Of a stretch of DNA of 64,000 nucleotides, positions 10,207-19,642 are shown in pieces; the first letter of the stretch is position 1, and every line of letters begins with the position of its first letter. The notes under the pieces are model-generated. The model was not told the DNA's origin, searched no databases, and was given only the letters and a program-made list of their open reading frames with translations. This DNA comes from CAWBRT01 sp963814745. Lineage in GTDB: Bacteria > Acidobacteriota > Terriglobia > Terriglobales > Acidobacteriaceae. Both the position numbers and the translations under genes were made by a program. The stretch lies in contig CAWFEA010000016.1 in NCBI GenBank assembly GCA_963814745.1, forward strand, positions 124,001 to 188,000. Direction: 5' to 3'.

Positions 10207-10929
10207 TCATTTCCCCAAGGTCACCAGCAGCACGTGTCTCAGATTGATGAATTTAGGACGACGCAGCAGCCGAATCAAAAGAAGCTCTGGAATGATGCCC
10301 GCAGCGCCACAGTTGATGATAACTGGAGAGGACTCAACCATCTTGAGGCTCACAACTGAAAAGCCGACTTGCTGCGCAACAGCTTCCACATCTCTACGGT
10401 GGTTCAATCGGTAGTAAGTTGGAAAGATATCCGTTTCCTTGCGGCCATCGATCAACGAGGCCGCCCAGGTCCGCATATTATCAGGAATACAGCGAATTGC
10501 TCGCATCCATGGGGAGGCAAGATTTGGAGTGTGGAACACGAAAAGGCCGTTCGGCCGCAGCACGCGATATATCTCACGTAGACACTGTTCCGGCTCTTCC
10601 AGGTGTTCTACGACCATGTTAGCTGTCACCAGCGAAAATGAATGATCATCGAAAAATAGGTGGTCGGCAGAACCAGCGTATTTCGTCTTTAGGGCGACAT
10701 GCGGGCGGTCATCCCCGCGATCAATACCTACTGCGGAGTGGCACCGAGAAACAAGTCGCTTCTGAGACTCCAATGAATCGGGCAGCCATTCCGGATAGAA
10801 CTGATAACCACATCCAATATCGAGCCAGTCTGTAGCTGGCACAACCAACTTGTCTAGGAGCGCCTGATAGCGTTGTTGGCAGTGAACCAGTCCCGGAGTG
10901 ATGCGCGCGCGAAGTTCTCGTTGATTCAT
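10207..10929 (-). CDS. Class I SAM-dependent methyltransferase
   Basis: This 240-residue protein has the Rossmann-fold methyltransferase motif I WLDIGCG at 35-41, an acidic residue after the second strand (GIDRGDD) and the post-motif HLEEPEQCLREIYRVLRPNG typical of the Methyltransf_11 group. It is likely to methylate a sugar or lipid-linked intermediate of the local polymer, but the sequence does not identify the acceptor. It lies on the minus strand and is probably cotranscribed with the asparagine-synthase-like gene 90 bp upstream of it. Confidence 0.85.
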   Translation of the reverse strand: MNQRELRARITPGLVHCQQRYQALLDKLVVPATDWLDIGCGYQFYPEWLPDSLESQKRLVSRCHSAVGIDRGDDRPHVALKTKYAGSADHLFFDDHSFSLVTANMVVEHLEEPEQCLREIYRVLRPNGLFVFHTPNLASPWMRAIRCIPDNMRTWAASLIDGRKETDIFPTYYRLNHRRDVEAVAQQVGFSVVSLKMVESSPVIINCGAAGIIPELLLIRLLRRPKFINLRHVLLVTLGK

Positions 10930-11019
10930 GTGTGCTGTCGTATTCTAAGACCGCTCAGCGATCTGCAACTGCGAAGCAGAGCGATTCATAACCGAAAGAC
11001 GGCGTGAATGGTCACGGAA

Positions 11020-12822
11020 TTAGCTCGAACTCTCTCCCCGCGCTGCTCGAGTCGCATACTCCAGAGTTAGTAATCGGCGCCATTCCAAGTCATATTCGAA
11101 AGAAGGCTGCTGCGATGAGTTGATAAACCGAGCCAGGGCAGTGGGTTCCAGAATCGATCTGAGGTGCATCGTCTCGGGATCGAGCAATTGCCGAATCTCT
11201 TCACTGTTCCAAAGGCGTATCCGCAAGGTTTCGCCCCCTGTCTCTGCTCGCTTAGCTATACCTGATCGCTGCAACACCTTGCGCATGATTTTGCCCCCGT
11301 ATTCTGGCAGAAGCGGCCAAAAGCGAGGTAGCGTCCTCAGCGTTGCCGGCAAGGCCGGGTATCCGTGTTCGAGCGGATGCGCTGCAAGCGAGGGCTGATA
11401 TTGAGCCAGCATGGATCGGATCAGTAAGCTGCGTTTGCGGCCGTTAGCTTCCGTTTGAAGCATCGTTTCTAACGTTTTCCGGAACATAAAAGGAGATAGG
11501 CAGGGCCAAATCCGGTTGGTGCTGCTGGCGATACGCCCCTGCCAATGCTCCATTCTCATGCCGAGATAGGCGGCGTCCATTTGGAATGTATTGGGGAAGT
11601 GCTGCAAGCCGGCGGTCGTGCGCTCGATTGCGTCCGCAAAATGCGAGCCTAAGTCAAGGCGAAACTCCGGAGGGAAAAGTGATGGATCAAATTTACCAGT
11701 TGCAAATCTGAGACGCGCGACTTTGTCGTAATCGAGCGGTCGGCGTGATCCGGTGCGGGGTAGCAAGAGTTCCCACCAGTAGCCTCGGGCGACCTCTCCG
11801 AAAGATCCGTTAATGCTGATGTCATAGCCAGCGGAGAGCTGACGGTGGACACGCGCCGTGCTTGCATATTCGACTAGGTCGCATTCTCCGTCCGTTAGTT
11901 CCAGAGCCCGGTGAATGTCGGCAATGGAGACCTGCTCAAGCCGGTCGAATCGGGAATGCGGCATTTGGGTAATGCTCGACAAACTGCGCGAGACGCGAAC
12001 GTCCGGGCTATCTTCTCTGCCCGAGACGACCGTAGAAAACGGAGCCCCCGTTGCAAGAAAGGCGGCCACGATGGCGCGCGAATCGTAGCCTCCGGTCATG
12101 TCGCAAATAACTTGCGGAAACTGGCGAGTTATTGTGGCGGCAGTGGTCGTTAGACTTTCCCAAAGTTGATCGGTGGCTTTATCAAGATCAAGTCGGTCCG
12201 GCTGCAGTTGGCCAATTCGCCAATAGGTGCGCGCGATCTGGTGACCGCCTGGATGAAATTCGGTGATCGTGGCAGCGGGTAATTTGCGAATTTCTTTGTA
12301 AAATGTGCGCCCTTCGTAGATGATGCCCGAGTGGAGAAACTCTTGGCAGGCAATCGGGTCGAGCTCAACGCGGCCCAATCGCGCCAATGTGAGTGATGAG
12401 CCCGAAAGTAGCGTTCCGCATGACATCTGCCGAACGTAAGCATGACAACTGCCCACAATATCGGTAATGACAATCGTCAATTTGCTCCGGCTATCTCCAA
12501 TCACGATCGTGTAAAAGCCATCAAGCTCATTAGCAAGCTGATCGGCACCCACTTCCATATATCGATCAAGCAATCTAGATTCCTGGTCAGCCCCAAATCC
12601 GTCTACATGAAACCACGTTCCGGCCGCCAACAGCCAACTTGAATCCTTAGCGGTGTGAACCAGATTGCCCCCAGAACCGTTGCAGCGTGGGATCGTCGCC
12701 GCGCAGCACCAATCGGATTGAATCCGCGTACGAGCCCCGCTATTCCTGAGGCCGCGCACGAAAAGCTCGGCAGCCTCCGCGGACCGCCCCGAGTTTGGGA
12801 CCACCACAAAGAAGTTTCCCAT
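11020..12822 (-). CDS. Asparagine synthase-like protein without the glutaminase cysteine
   Basis: About 600 residues with the two-domain layout of asparagine synthetase: an N-terminal Ntn-type region (about 1-190) and a C-terminal ATP-pyrophosphatase-type domain whose P-loop reads MTGGYDS. The best family-like start is ATG 12822, giving MGNFF, where glutamine-dependent enzymes have Met-Cys-Gly. The frame stays open to 12921, but the extra 33 residues do not resemble the family. With no Cys2 the protein probably does not hydrolyse glutamine and may use free ammonia or another amine. Relatives occur in EPS and lasso-peptide loci, so an amide-forming role in polymer decoration is an inference. 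Confidence 0.8.
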   Translation of the reverse strand: MGNFFVVVPNSGRSAEAAELFVRGLRNSGARTRIQSDWCCAATIPRCNGSGGNLVHTAKDSSWLLAAGTWFHVDGFGADQESRLLDRYMEVGADQLANELDGFYTIVIGDSRSKLTIVITDIVGSCHAYVRQMSCGTLLSGSSLTLARLGRVELDPIACQEFLHSGIIYEGRTFYKEIRKLPAATITEFHPGGHQIARTYWRIGQLQPDRLDLDKATDQLWESLTTTAATITRQFPQVICDMTGGYDSRAIVAAFLATGAPFSTVVSGREDSPDVRVSRSLSSITQMPHSRFDRLEQVSIADIHRALELTDGECDLVEYASTARVHRQLSAGYDISINGSFGEVARGYWWELLLPRTGSRRPLDYDKVARLRFATGKFDPSLFPPEFRLDLGSHFADAIERTTAGLQHFPNTFQMDAAYLGMRMEHWQGRIASSTNRIWPCLSPFMFRKTLETMLQTEANGRKRSLLIRSMLAQYQPSLAAHPLEHGYPALPATLRTLPRFWPLLPEYGGKIMRKVLQRSGIAKRAETGGETLRIRLWNSEEIRQLLDPETMHLRSILEPTALARFINSSQQPSFEYDLEWRRLLTLEYATRAARGESSS

Positions 12823-12922
12823 CGTCAACCAGTTCACCGGATCGGGTTGATCGTCCTTGCCAACCCGCTCAAAGTACACGACTTCCTCAAGCAAGCATGC
12901 GGGGTGCCAATTGTGCTCCATT

Positions 12923-13256
12923 CATCATCCGAACATGAAGAGCGGGAAAGAAAGGCAAACCGTTTGTGCGCGTATTGCCCCGCATAGGCTCGAGAATCGG
13001 AGTGCATCGGGCTTCACTAATCTCGCTGCCGAATGTGTGAAACGGCTTTCCATTAACGGAAATTATCTTCCACCTTGCCCACACTTGATTCTGCTGATTC
13101 TTTGCACTCGCCTGTTCGCGGGCGCTTGGTAGTTTCCGAGTCGGATTCCGATCTTAACGGTAATCCGGGTTTGGGAATACGGTGAAATGGCTGCGCCTTT
13201 CGCTTACCTAAACAAAAATTCAACTACTCGCTGTAAACTCAACGGGAACGAACGGC
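12923..13256. other. Divergent promoter region, no gene seen
   Basis: This stretch separates the minus-strand asparagine-synthase-like gene from the outer-membrane barrel gene. Short frames are present but none has a binding site or recognisable family. A poor GG-N10-GC match (near 12999) is not called. Confidence 0.4.
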
Positions 13257-13272
13257 TGGCAGCCAACGTGCC
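13257..13272 (+). promoter_or_regulatory. Candidate sigma-54 promoter for the outer-membrane barrel gene
   Basis: TGGCAGCCAACGTGCC has the GG-N10-GC spacing and matches TGGCA and TGC of the RpoN consensus. Transcription from about 13283 would leave a 45-nt leader to the ATG at 13328. Confidence 0.5.
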
Positions 13273-13327
13273 TTCACTAAAGTGCGTCCGTCTTTGCCAC
13301 CGAGACAGATTGTTCGAGGAGTTCCAG

Positions 13328-14674
13328 ATGAAACGCTTTGTGACATTAATTTGTGTTGCCGTGCTCTGCGGCACGATCGCTGCGCAACAAAACTCAAGCC
13401 CCGACGCCACAAAGCAGGGTTCTGATGGCCAAAAGAATGGAGGCACGGAGCCGAGCCCGGCCCTTAGTGGAACCGATTTTGACCAGTACGATGTGAGTTC
13501 ACTGCCCCAAGCGGAGCAATTCCACGTTTTGGGAGGCGCTAGGCTGCTTCAAAGCGGCCCGGGAGGCATTCGCCTCGGTCCTGTGCGCCTCGGCAAAGTG
13601 AGTCTTTCCGGTGGTGAAAACTGGTTTCGGTACCCGGGCGAACCGCAATCTACGCAATGGTTCACCATGGCCAATGCCAATCTGGTGTTTGATAAGCGCT
13701 TTCAATCAAGCAGGATCGCAATACAGTATCAACCAGGGCTAGTCGTCGTGGATGGTGAAGTGCAGGGTCAATACGCCAACCAGCACAGCGGGCTGGACAC
13801 GTTCTTCAAACTCACGCCCAGACTAACTCTAAACCTCAGCGATTATTTCGACTACATGTCAAACCAATCGCAGTTTCTGCAGCCTTCTGTACAAGCGAAC
13901 CCCGCAACCGGGTACGTGACCTCGAGCGACTTTTTGCTGCGTCAGGGCAACTGGCTCAGCAACGCGGCGCAAGCGCCCTTCGCGTATAAACTAAATGCCC
14001 TGACGACTATAACGTTCACTCCAAGCGCAACCTTTAGCTACTCGACAGATACTCCCTTGGGCAATCGAGGACTCATGGCGACCGGAAGCGTTGCTGTTAG
14101 CCGGCAATTTTCACCGCGCCAAACCCTTGGGGCATATTACACGATACAACATACCCAATTTGCGTCTCTATTGTCGGATGATTTCTATCACAATTTTGGA
14201 CTCAGCTACGCACGCCAGCTGCCTGGCCGTTTTTATGCCAGTCTGCAAGGTGGCGCCGTTTTGGTGGCTCAATCCAGCGGCAATTTCTGGACGGGTACCG
14301 CTTCAGCCTCGCTTACCAAGGACTTGCGCTGGGCGGTCCTGGGGATTACTTACGTCCGGGCAAGCAGCTTTACGACGGTGCTGACGAATGGCATTTCCGA
14401 CCAGGTGGGCGTCTCGTACACGCAGCACCTGACGCGTACGCTTGACGGTAGCTTACAAGCTGGTTACTACGACAATAGTTCGAACGGTTCTAATAATAAC
14501 GAATCGAAGTACGGCAGCGTCGGGGTTCAATATCGGTTATCGTCCGGTCTCAAGTGGTCGATCTCGTATACTCAGCAGAGGCAGAGCGGCACTGGGCCCG
14601 GTATCTTCGTCGGACGCCGTGATGGCCTTTCGACAGGGCTGTTTTGGATACCGGGAACCCCGAGCAGAAGCTGA
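13328..14674 (+). CDS. Outer-membrane beta-barrel protein, EPS-locus associated
   Basis: A 448-residue protein with a signal peptide (1-20, ending TIAA before QQ). From about residue 130 to the end it consists of alternating amphipathic strands rich in aromatic and small residues (FSYSTDTPLG, GVSYTQHLTRTLDGSLQAGY), with an aromatic-rich final strand near the C-terminus. This is the pattern of an outer-membrane porin-like barrel. Start ATG 13328 is chosen because GAGGAG precedes it (13316-13321) and the signal peptide starts there; the frame upstream to 13187 is not signal-like. In other XrtA loci an outer-membrane protein of similar size (the TIGR03016 type) occupies this niche, so a role in EPS secretion across the outer membrane is plausible but inferred. 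Confidence 0.82.
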   Translation: MKRFVTLICVAVLCGTIAAQQNSSPDATKQGSDGQKNGGTEPSPALSGTDFDQYDVSSLPQAEQFHVLGGARLLQSGPGGIRLGPVRLGKVSLSGGENWFRYPGEPQSTQWFTMANANLVFDKRFQSSRIAIQYQPGLVVVDGEVQGQYANQHSGLDTFFKLTPRLTLNLSDYFDYMSNQSQFLQPSVQANPATGYVTSSDFLLRQGNWLSNAAQAPFAYKLNALTTITFTPSATFSYSTDTPLGNRGLMATGSVAVSRQFSPRQTLGAYYTIQHTQFASLLSDDFYHNFGLSYARQLPGRFYASLQGGAVLVAQSSGNFWTGTASASLTKDLRWAVLGITYVRASSFTTVLTNGISDQVGVSYTQHLTRTLDGSLQAGYYDNSSNGSNNNESKYGSVGVQYRLSSGLKWSISYTQQRQSGTGPGIFVGRRDGLSTGLFWIPGTPSRS

Positions 14675-14786
14675 TTCGGCACTATCCGAATTCGCAGAAG
14701 TTGCTGATTCGGGACTAAAAGCTCTTGGCAGGGTGGAAGAGAATCCGGCGACTTGTATGAGAACTCTGTTAGGCTTACAGACCGCT

Positions 14787-16193
14787 ATGGCGAAAATGCG
14801 CTGGTCAAGATTCAGCCCAGGGCTAAACTCATTCTGCACGCTGATATTAGGCGTTCTTGTCTGTTCGTGTTGGCTCCCCTTAGCGATGGTGGCCCAGGAG
14901 CTGTCGTTGACGAGCGATCTTGTGAACGGAAAGATTATTCGTGCCAATCCCAAGACGTATCTCGGGTCGCTGAAGAAGCTGCGGCCGGGCGATACACTGC
15001 AGCTAGAGGCGGGTACTTACAACGATCCGAACGACGTGCCAGGGCTCCCGTTATTTCGGTTGCACGGCGAACCCGGTAAGCCGATTACGATCAGCGGCCC
15101 GCAAGACGGAACTCCGGCGATATTGGTCGGAAGAGCCGGGTACAATACAGTCCGCATTGCCGATTGCAGTTATATCGTTATTCGAAATCTGCTGCTGGAC
15201 GGACGCAATCTAGGTGGAGATGCGATTAAGGCCCAAGGCATCTCCCATCACATAGTGATCGAAGGCGTTACGATCAAGGGACACGGCAGTGATCAGCAGG
15301 TGGTTGGTATTTCCACGAAAGCGCCCGCCTGGGATTGGGTCATTCGCAACAACGTGATCGTCGGTGCCGGGACGGGCATCTATCTCGGTAATTCCGATGG
15401 TAACGCTCCGTTTGTGCGCGGCATTATCGAGAACAACCTCGTGGTCGATACGGTGGGCTACAACATTGAGATCAAGCACCAGATCTCGCGCCCCGCGCTT
15501 CCGGGACTGCCGCAGGGGCCAAACCGAACCATCATTCGCGACAATGTGTTCTCAAAAAAGCATAACTCTTCATTCGGGAGTATGGCTCGCCCCAATGTTT
15601 TGGTGGGGCACTTCCCCAGACAGGGCCCCGGGGCCGACGACATATACCTTATATATGGAAATCTGTTTCTCGATAACCCCTCGGGACAGCCGCTGTTCCA
15701 AGGCGAAGGCAATGTAGCGCTCTATAACAATCTTTTCGTGAATCCCACAGGTGACGCAATATGGATACAGCCCCATAATGATGTGCCGCGTCGGATCAAT
15801 GTTTTCTTTAACACAATCGTTGCAAGCGGAACCGGGGTTTCCATACGCGGTGGATCGCCCCTGTTTTCCCAATTGGTAATTGGCAACGCCGTCTTTGCGG
15901 CATTTCCAATCGTGGCCCCTGCGCAGCGTGACAACGTGACCGGGGCTTTTGCTTCCGCCAGACACTACCTGAGCGATCCTGGGCTTGAGAAGGGCACCTT
16001 GGATCTGTATCCCAAAATGGGGATGTTGAAGGGGATACCGATTAGCACTGAGGTGCTAGCAGAATTCCCTGAGTTTGATCGGGACTTCGATCACCAGCCG
16101 CGAGATTTCAGATTTCGGGGCGCATACTCAGGAGAAGGCCACAACATGGGATGGAAACCAGCATTGGAACGCAAGCCGCTACGAGAATACTGA
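14787..16193 (+). CDS. Secreted right-handed beta-helix (pectate-lyase-like) protein
   Basis: About 468 residues with a basic N-terminus and hydrophobic signal segment (CTLILGVLVCSCWLPLAMVA), then repeated short strands of parallel beta-helix type: GDTLQLEAGTYND, GKPITISG, YIVIRNLLLDG, HIVIEGVTIKG, WVIRNNVIVGAGTGIYLG, GIIENNLVVD. The fold is shared by polysaccharide lyases, epimerases and hydrolases. The catalytic type cannot be read from sequence, but trimming or epimerising the local polymer would fit. The frame is open upstream to 14442, overlapping the barrel gene in another frame; possible starts are ATG 14757, 14787 and 14796, none with a strong binding site. I chose 14787 for signal-peptide geometry. 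It lies 112 bp after the barrel gene, probably in the same transcript. Confidence 0.8.
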   Translation: MAKMRWSRFSPGLNSFCTLILGVLVCSCWLPLAMVAQELSLTSDLVNGKIIRANPKTYLGSLKKLRPGDTLQLEAGTYNDPNDVPGLPLFRLHGEPGKPITISGPQDGTPAILVGRAGYNTVRIADCSYIVIRNLLLDGRNLGGDAIKAQGISHHIVIEGVTIKGHGSDQQVVGISTKAPAWDWVIRNNVIVGAGTGIYLGNSDGNAPFVRGIIENNLVVDTVGYNIEIKHQISRPALPGLPQGPNRTIIRDNVFSKKHNSSFGSMARPNVLVGHFPRQGPGADDIYLIYGNLFLDNPSGQPLFQGEGNVALYNNLFVNPTGDAIWIQPHNDVPRRINVFFNTIVASGTGVSIRGGSPLFSQLVIGNAVFAAFPIVAPAQRDNVTGAFASARHYLSDPGLEKGTLDLYPKMGMLKGIPISTEVLAEFPEFDRDFDHQPRDFRFRGAYSGEGHNMGWKPALERKPLREY

Positions 16194-16196
16194 GTC

Positions 16197-16212
16197 TGGC
16201 ACTACGCAGGCC
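16197..16212 (+). promoter_or_regulatory. Weak sigma-54-like element before the aminotransferase gene
   Basis: TGGCACTACGCAGGCC has a perfect -24 box and the right spacing but a poor -12 box (AGGCC in place of TTGCW). It is listed because it sits 50 bp before the aminotransferase start. It may be chance. Confidence 0.25.
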
Positions 16213-16261
16213 GCTGTCTGCAATGGCGGCGTAAACTAACATGATCAAGGAGCCTGATTCA

Positions 16262-17695
16262 GTGACTGACCAGTTTGCCAGCAAAGAGCAGCATGGACGA
16301 AACCTCGAGTTCTGGTCTCGGCAGGGCCGCTATGTGCTGATGATGATGCCTTATGCAGACGAAATTATCGTCGGGGCCGAAGGATGCTGGATGCGCGATG
16401 CCGACGGCAAGCGCATTCTGGATCTCGCTTCCGGCATGTTTTGTACATTGGTCGGTCATCAGCATCCGAAAGTGACTGAACGCATCGTCACCCAAACTCG
16501 CGAACTCCTGCATACCGGTACGCAGTACCTGTCTCCGCCAGTGCTGGAGGCGAGCGCTAAAATTGCCGAGGTCGCGCCATCGGGTCTGTCAAAATCAATC
16601 CTGCTATCAACGGGCACCGAGGCAAATGAGTTTGCCATCTGGGCGGCGCGGAATGTGACCGGAAAACAAACCGTCCTGGGTTTCTCGCGTGGGTATTACG
16701 GCACCTCAGTCGGCACAAAGGCCTGCTCCAGCCTGTTTTCGGATAACACGGTAGCCGTGCCCGGCTTTGCGCGCATACCAATGCCCGAAAGCTGCCTGGA
16801 GTGCTTCCGCCAGCCGCACTCCCTCTGTGAGGGAAGTTGCCTCTCCAACATCGAAGAAATGCTCGCACCCGAACTGGAGGACCTTGCGGCGGTCCTCGTG
16901 GAGCCCGTGATCTCGGCCGGTGGGATGTTTTACCCGCCAGCCGGCTATATGCGGAAGCTGAAGCAATGGTGCCAGGAAAGAGGTGCACTGTTCATTGCCG
17001 ACGAAGCTCAGACCTGTTTCGGGAGAACCGGCAAATGGTTTGGCATCGAGCACTCCGGCATTGTCCCCGACGCGCTTGTTTTGGCCAAAGGCGCTGGAAA
17101 TGGGTTTCCCGTTTCCGCTGTTGTGGTAAGTGATGATGTTGCAGATCGGCTAGCCAGAAATTGGAAATTCCATCTCAGCAGTCATCAATCCGACCCGGTT
17201 GCGGCCGCAGCTTTGGCAGCGGTGATTGATGTCGTGAAGGACGAGAATCTGATTGAGGCGGCAGTTGAACAAGGCGAATACTTCAAGACCGGCTTGCAAT
17301 CCTTGTCAGAAAAACACCCCGTAGTGCAGCGGGTCCGCGGCCTCGGATTGATGCTGGGCTTTGATTTGATCAGCGAGGCCCCGAGCGATCTGGTGCATCT
17401 TTTTATGCTGGGCTGCCGGCAGAGCGGCGTTCATGTGACTTATACTTTGGCCAGTCCTACCATTCGAGTGCTGCCGCCATTAACAATTAAGCGCGAAGAA
17501 ATTGATTTTGCACTCCGGGTGTTCGCCCAAGTGCTGGATCGCTTGGCCGCTGGACAGGAAATCATGAAGCAGGCTTCTCCCCGGAATCCTTATACGGCAA
17601 AGCTGACCGCCAATGGGGGCTGGACGCGGCTGTTATCGAAGCTCTGGGAAACAAGCCCTCAACATTGGGTCCAAAAGTTGCGCGAGCGGTTCTGA
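16262..17695 (+). CDS. Class III (ornithine/GABA-type) PLP aminotransferase
   Basis: About 477 residues with hallmarks of fold-type I class III aminotransferases: DLASGMFCTLVGHQHP near the N-terminus, STGTEANEFAI (phosphate binding), LFIADEAQTCFGRTG (cofactor aspartate) and the Schiff-base lysine in VLAKGAGNGFP (Lys276 from this start). It moves an amino group between an amino acid and an aldehyde or keto acceptor. In this locus it could supply an amine that the ATP-grasp or asparagine-synthase-like enzymes attach to the polymer, but that is inference. GTG 16262 is preferred because AAGGAG (16247-16252) lies 9 nt before it; ATG 16241 in the same frame has no binding site. Confidence 0.88.
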   Translation: MTDQFASKEQHGRNLEFWSRQGRYVLMMMPYADEIIVGAEGCWMRDADGKRILDLASGMFCTLVGHQHPKVTERIVTQTRELLHTGTQYLSPPVLEASAKIAEVAPSGLSKSILLSTGTEANEFAIWAARNVTGKQTVLGFSRGYYGTSVGTKACSSLFSDNTVAVPGFARIPMPESCLECFRQPHSLCEGSCLSNIEEMLAPELEDLAAVLVEPVISAGGMFYPPAGYMRKLKQWCQERGALFIADEAQTCFGRTGKWFGIEHSGIVPDALVLAKGAGNGFPVSAVVVSDDVADRLARNWKFHLSSHQSDPVAAAALAAVIDVVKDENLIEAAVEQGEYFKTGLQSLSEKHPVVQRVRGLGLMLGFDLISEAPSDLVHLFMLGCRQSGVHVTYTLASPTIRVLPPLTIKREEIDFALRVFAQVLDRLAAGQEIMKQASPRNPYTAKLTANGGWTRLLSKLWETSPQHWVQKLRERF

Positions 17696-17845
17696 AGATT
17701 TCTGGGACACACTGGGGGGCCAAGCACAATCTCGGGGTGCCCAAGTTCAACTCGGCGGCGCGACTTGCCGCGCACGTCGTACTCACCTGGCTTTTCTTCA
17801 ACTTTTCCAGCGGCGTGCCGAACGCTGGACTCGCGACCAGTTCAC

Positions 17846-19162
17846 TCACTGTTGCCCGCAGCCGAGTCGGCGCGACCCGCTTTTCTTGCAGCAACCGGTT
17901 CCGGTGGTGTTTCGTCGCGATTGGCTTCCCTCTTTTCTTTTTCGCTCTCGACGCAAACAGGAAAGGATGATGGTAGCGATCTTCCGCAGGCAGCTTGGGA
18001 GAAAGGAGCAGACGAAGAAAAAAACGAATGGAGCCGGGTTGACGCTGTCAAATAGGCCATATACCCGCTTACCACTCACGGTCCGAAGAAGGTCGGCTAA
18101 TCGGATATTCCTCTGCAGCACCATCGCGGCGCCCATCTGCAGAAACGAATCTTCAGCTATCCACTTTACCCCGCAACCGACTGCGACCTGTTCCCGGACA
18201 TCTTCTTGACACATGTCTAGATATGCGAGTTCTGAAAGATTTGCTCCACAAGCAGTGCTCAAGCCATGCTGGTCCCAATGCCGGGCGTTGACCTCAATGA
18301 GCTTGAATTCGTTGTCGCGCGGGTCAAGTTTGAACTCACACTCAGCGACACCGCAGTACTTGATTGACTGCAGCAGGCGAACGGAGTAATCGCCCACGAT
18401 GGATGGAGCGGCGCTTTCGACAACGAAACCTGTACCGAAACCCGCCGGGTACTGAAGGAGCTTTCGTCCGAAAAAGCTGCCTTTCAGGCGCGAATGCCGG
18501 TCGAAATAGCAACCAAACGTGTAAAGATTTGAGTCCGGCCCCGGAATAAGCTCTTGAACCAGGATGTCGGGCGTCACCTTCTCAATCGTCGCATATTCCG
18601 ACAACAGTGCGTCGTAAGATTCGACCGCGAAAGCCTTTCGCCGCCCTATCAGCATCCATTCGCGCTGACCGCGCCACTCCAGCGAACTAATTGGCTTAAC
18701 CACGCAGGGGAAGCGCAGCAGCGCATGCCGTACTTCCTCGGCGCCGCCAAGGCGATATGTTTGCGGTACAGGAATACCCGCAGCCTTCGCCGCCGACGCG
18801 GTCTCCCATTTGTCCAACAAGCGGTTCAGCACGCCCGGTGCCGGAATTGGCAACAAGTAAAACCGTTCGAGAACTTGACGGAAGTGCTCAATGAAGGAGA
18901 CATCCTGATCACGCGTAGCAAAAAGCACCGGTCTGCTGGAAAACCGTTTGGCCAGTTGCACCAGGAAGCTGGCTAGCTCTTCGGGAGCCTCAGCCGAGTC
19001 GGGGGCAAACAACACTTCCGCACACCGCGTGTGATTGCCGAAGATGTCTCGTTTAGCCGTTACCCCAAGAATAGGCACGTGCTGGTGGCGAAGGTTGCGG
19101 GCGATCGCAACTCCCGTATAGGACATATTTAGAATTACTACGGCGGGCTTCGAACTCCTCAT
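17846..19162 (-). CDS. ATP-grasp carboxylate-amine ligase-like protein
   Basis: About 438 residues. An N-terminal pre-ATP-grasp Rossmann-like part (VVILNMSYTGVAIARNL) is followed by an ATP-grasp core with FPCVVKPISS (ATP-binding lysine), ILVQELIPGPD and the metal-binding region AECEFKLDPRDNEFKLIEVNAR. Enzymes of this fold join a carboxylate to an amine or thiol via an acyl phosphate. It is convergent with the aminotransferase gene, separated by 150 bp. The frame extends upstream to 19330, but ATG 19162 gives the family-like start MRSSKPAVVILN. The C-terminal tail after about residue 390 is hydrophobic then very basic. The substrate is unknown; polymer decoration is a reasonable guess. Confidence 0.8.
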   Translation of the reverse strand: MRSSKPAVVILNMSYTGVAIARNLRHQHVPILGVTAKRDIFGNHTRCAEVLFAPDSAEAPEELASFLVQLAKRFSSRPVLFATRDQDVSFIEHFRQVLERFYLLPIPAPGVLNRLLDKWETASAAKAAGIPVPQTYRLGGAEEVRHALLRFPCVVKPISSLEWRGQREWMLIGRRKAFAVESYDALLSEYATIEKVTPDILVQELIPGPDSNLYTFGCYFDRHSRLKGSFFGRKLLQYPAGFGTGFVVESAAPSIVGDYSVRLLQSIKYCGVAECEFKLDPRDNEFKLIEVNARHWDQHGLSTACGANLSELAYLDMCQEDVREQVAVGCGVKWIAEDSFLQMGAAMVLQRNIRLADLLRTVSGKRVYGLFDSVNPAPFVFFFVCSFLPSCLRKIATIILSCLRRERKRKEGSQSRRNTTGTGCCKKSGSRRLGCGQQ

Positions 19163-19642
19163 TTGTTTTATCTTCAATTTTTTTGTTCTCGCTCGAAATA
19201 TCCAGATCGCCCAATCTGCATATCGCATTATTCCGTGCCGCCCTCCAGCAAGCGGCTTGAGCTTCGAGCGAAATCGGCATGGTAACAACGCCACCCGCCC
19301 TACTTGGACGGCCGCCAAGCAGTATCTCAAACGACGCCAGCAGATGACAGGAGCAAGTTCTCTGCCAGAAGCACTCTGCAGAAGTGGTTCGGATTAGGAA
19401 TTTGCGCAGAGGGGGATAAGGAAAATATTTTCTTATTTCGTGGCAAAACCCATTCACATTTACACCGGTAGTGAACCTCATCCCGACCACCGGCACCGCT
19501 AGCTTCACTCGGCGTCCAGGCTTTGTCACACCTTTGGGCGTTCTTGAAATACACGCCCAGCCTGTTCGCTTGAAGAGGAAGATTAAGTCAAGAGTAAACG
19601 CTATTTGGAAGGTGACTTGCACGTGGTCAACGGGCGACGTGT
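19163..19642. other. Intergenic region with an AT-rich palindrome
   Basis: I see no gene in these 480 bp. A perfect 12-bp palindrome GAAAATATTTTC lies at 19421-19432 inside the near-symmetric ATAAGG...CTTAT (19417-19437). It could be an operator for the minus-strand ATP-grasp gene or simply an AT-rich patch. Confidence 0.35.

Noticed and set aside
9983..10414. Plus-strand 143-residue open frame
   Set aside because: It runs in a different frame through the IS66 relic and antisense to the methyltransferase.
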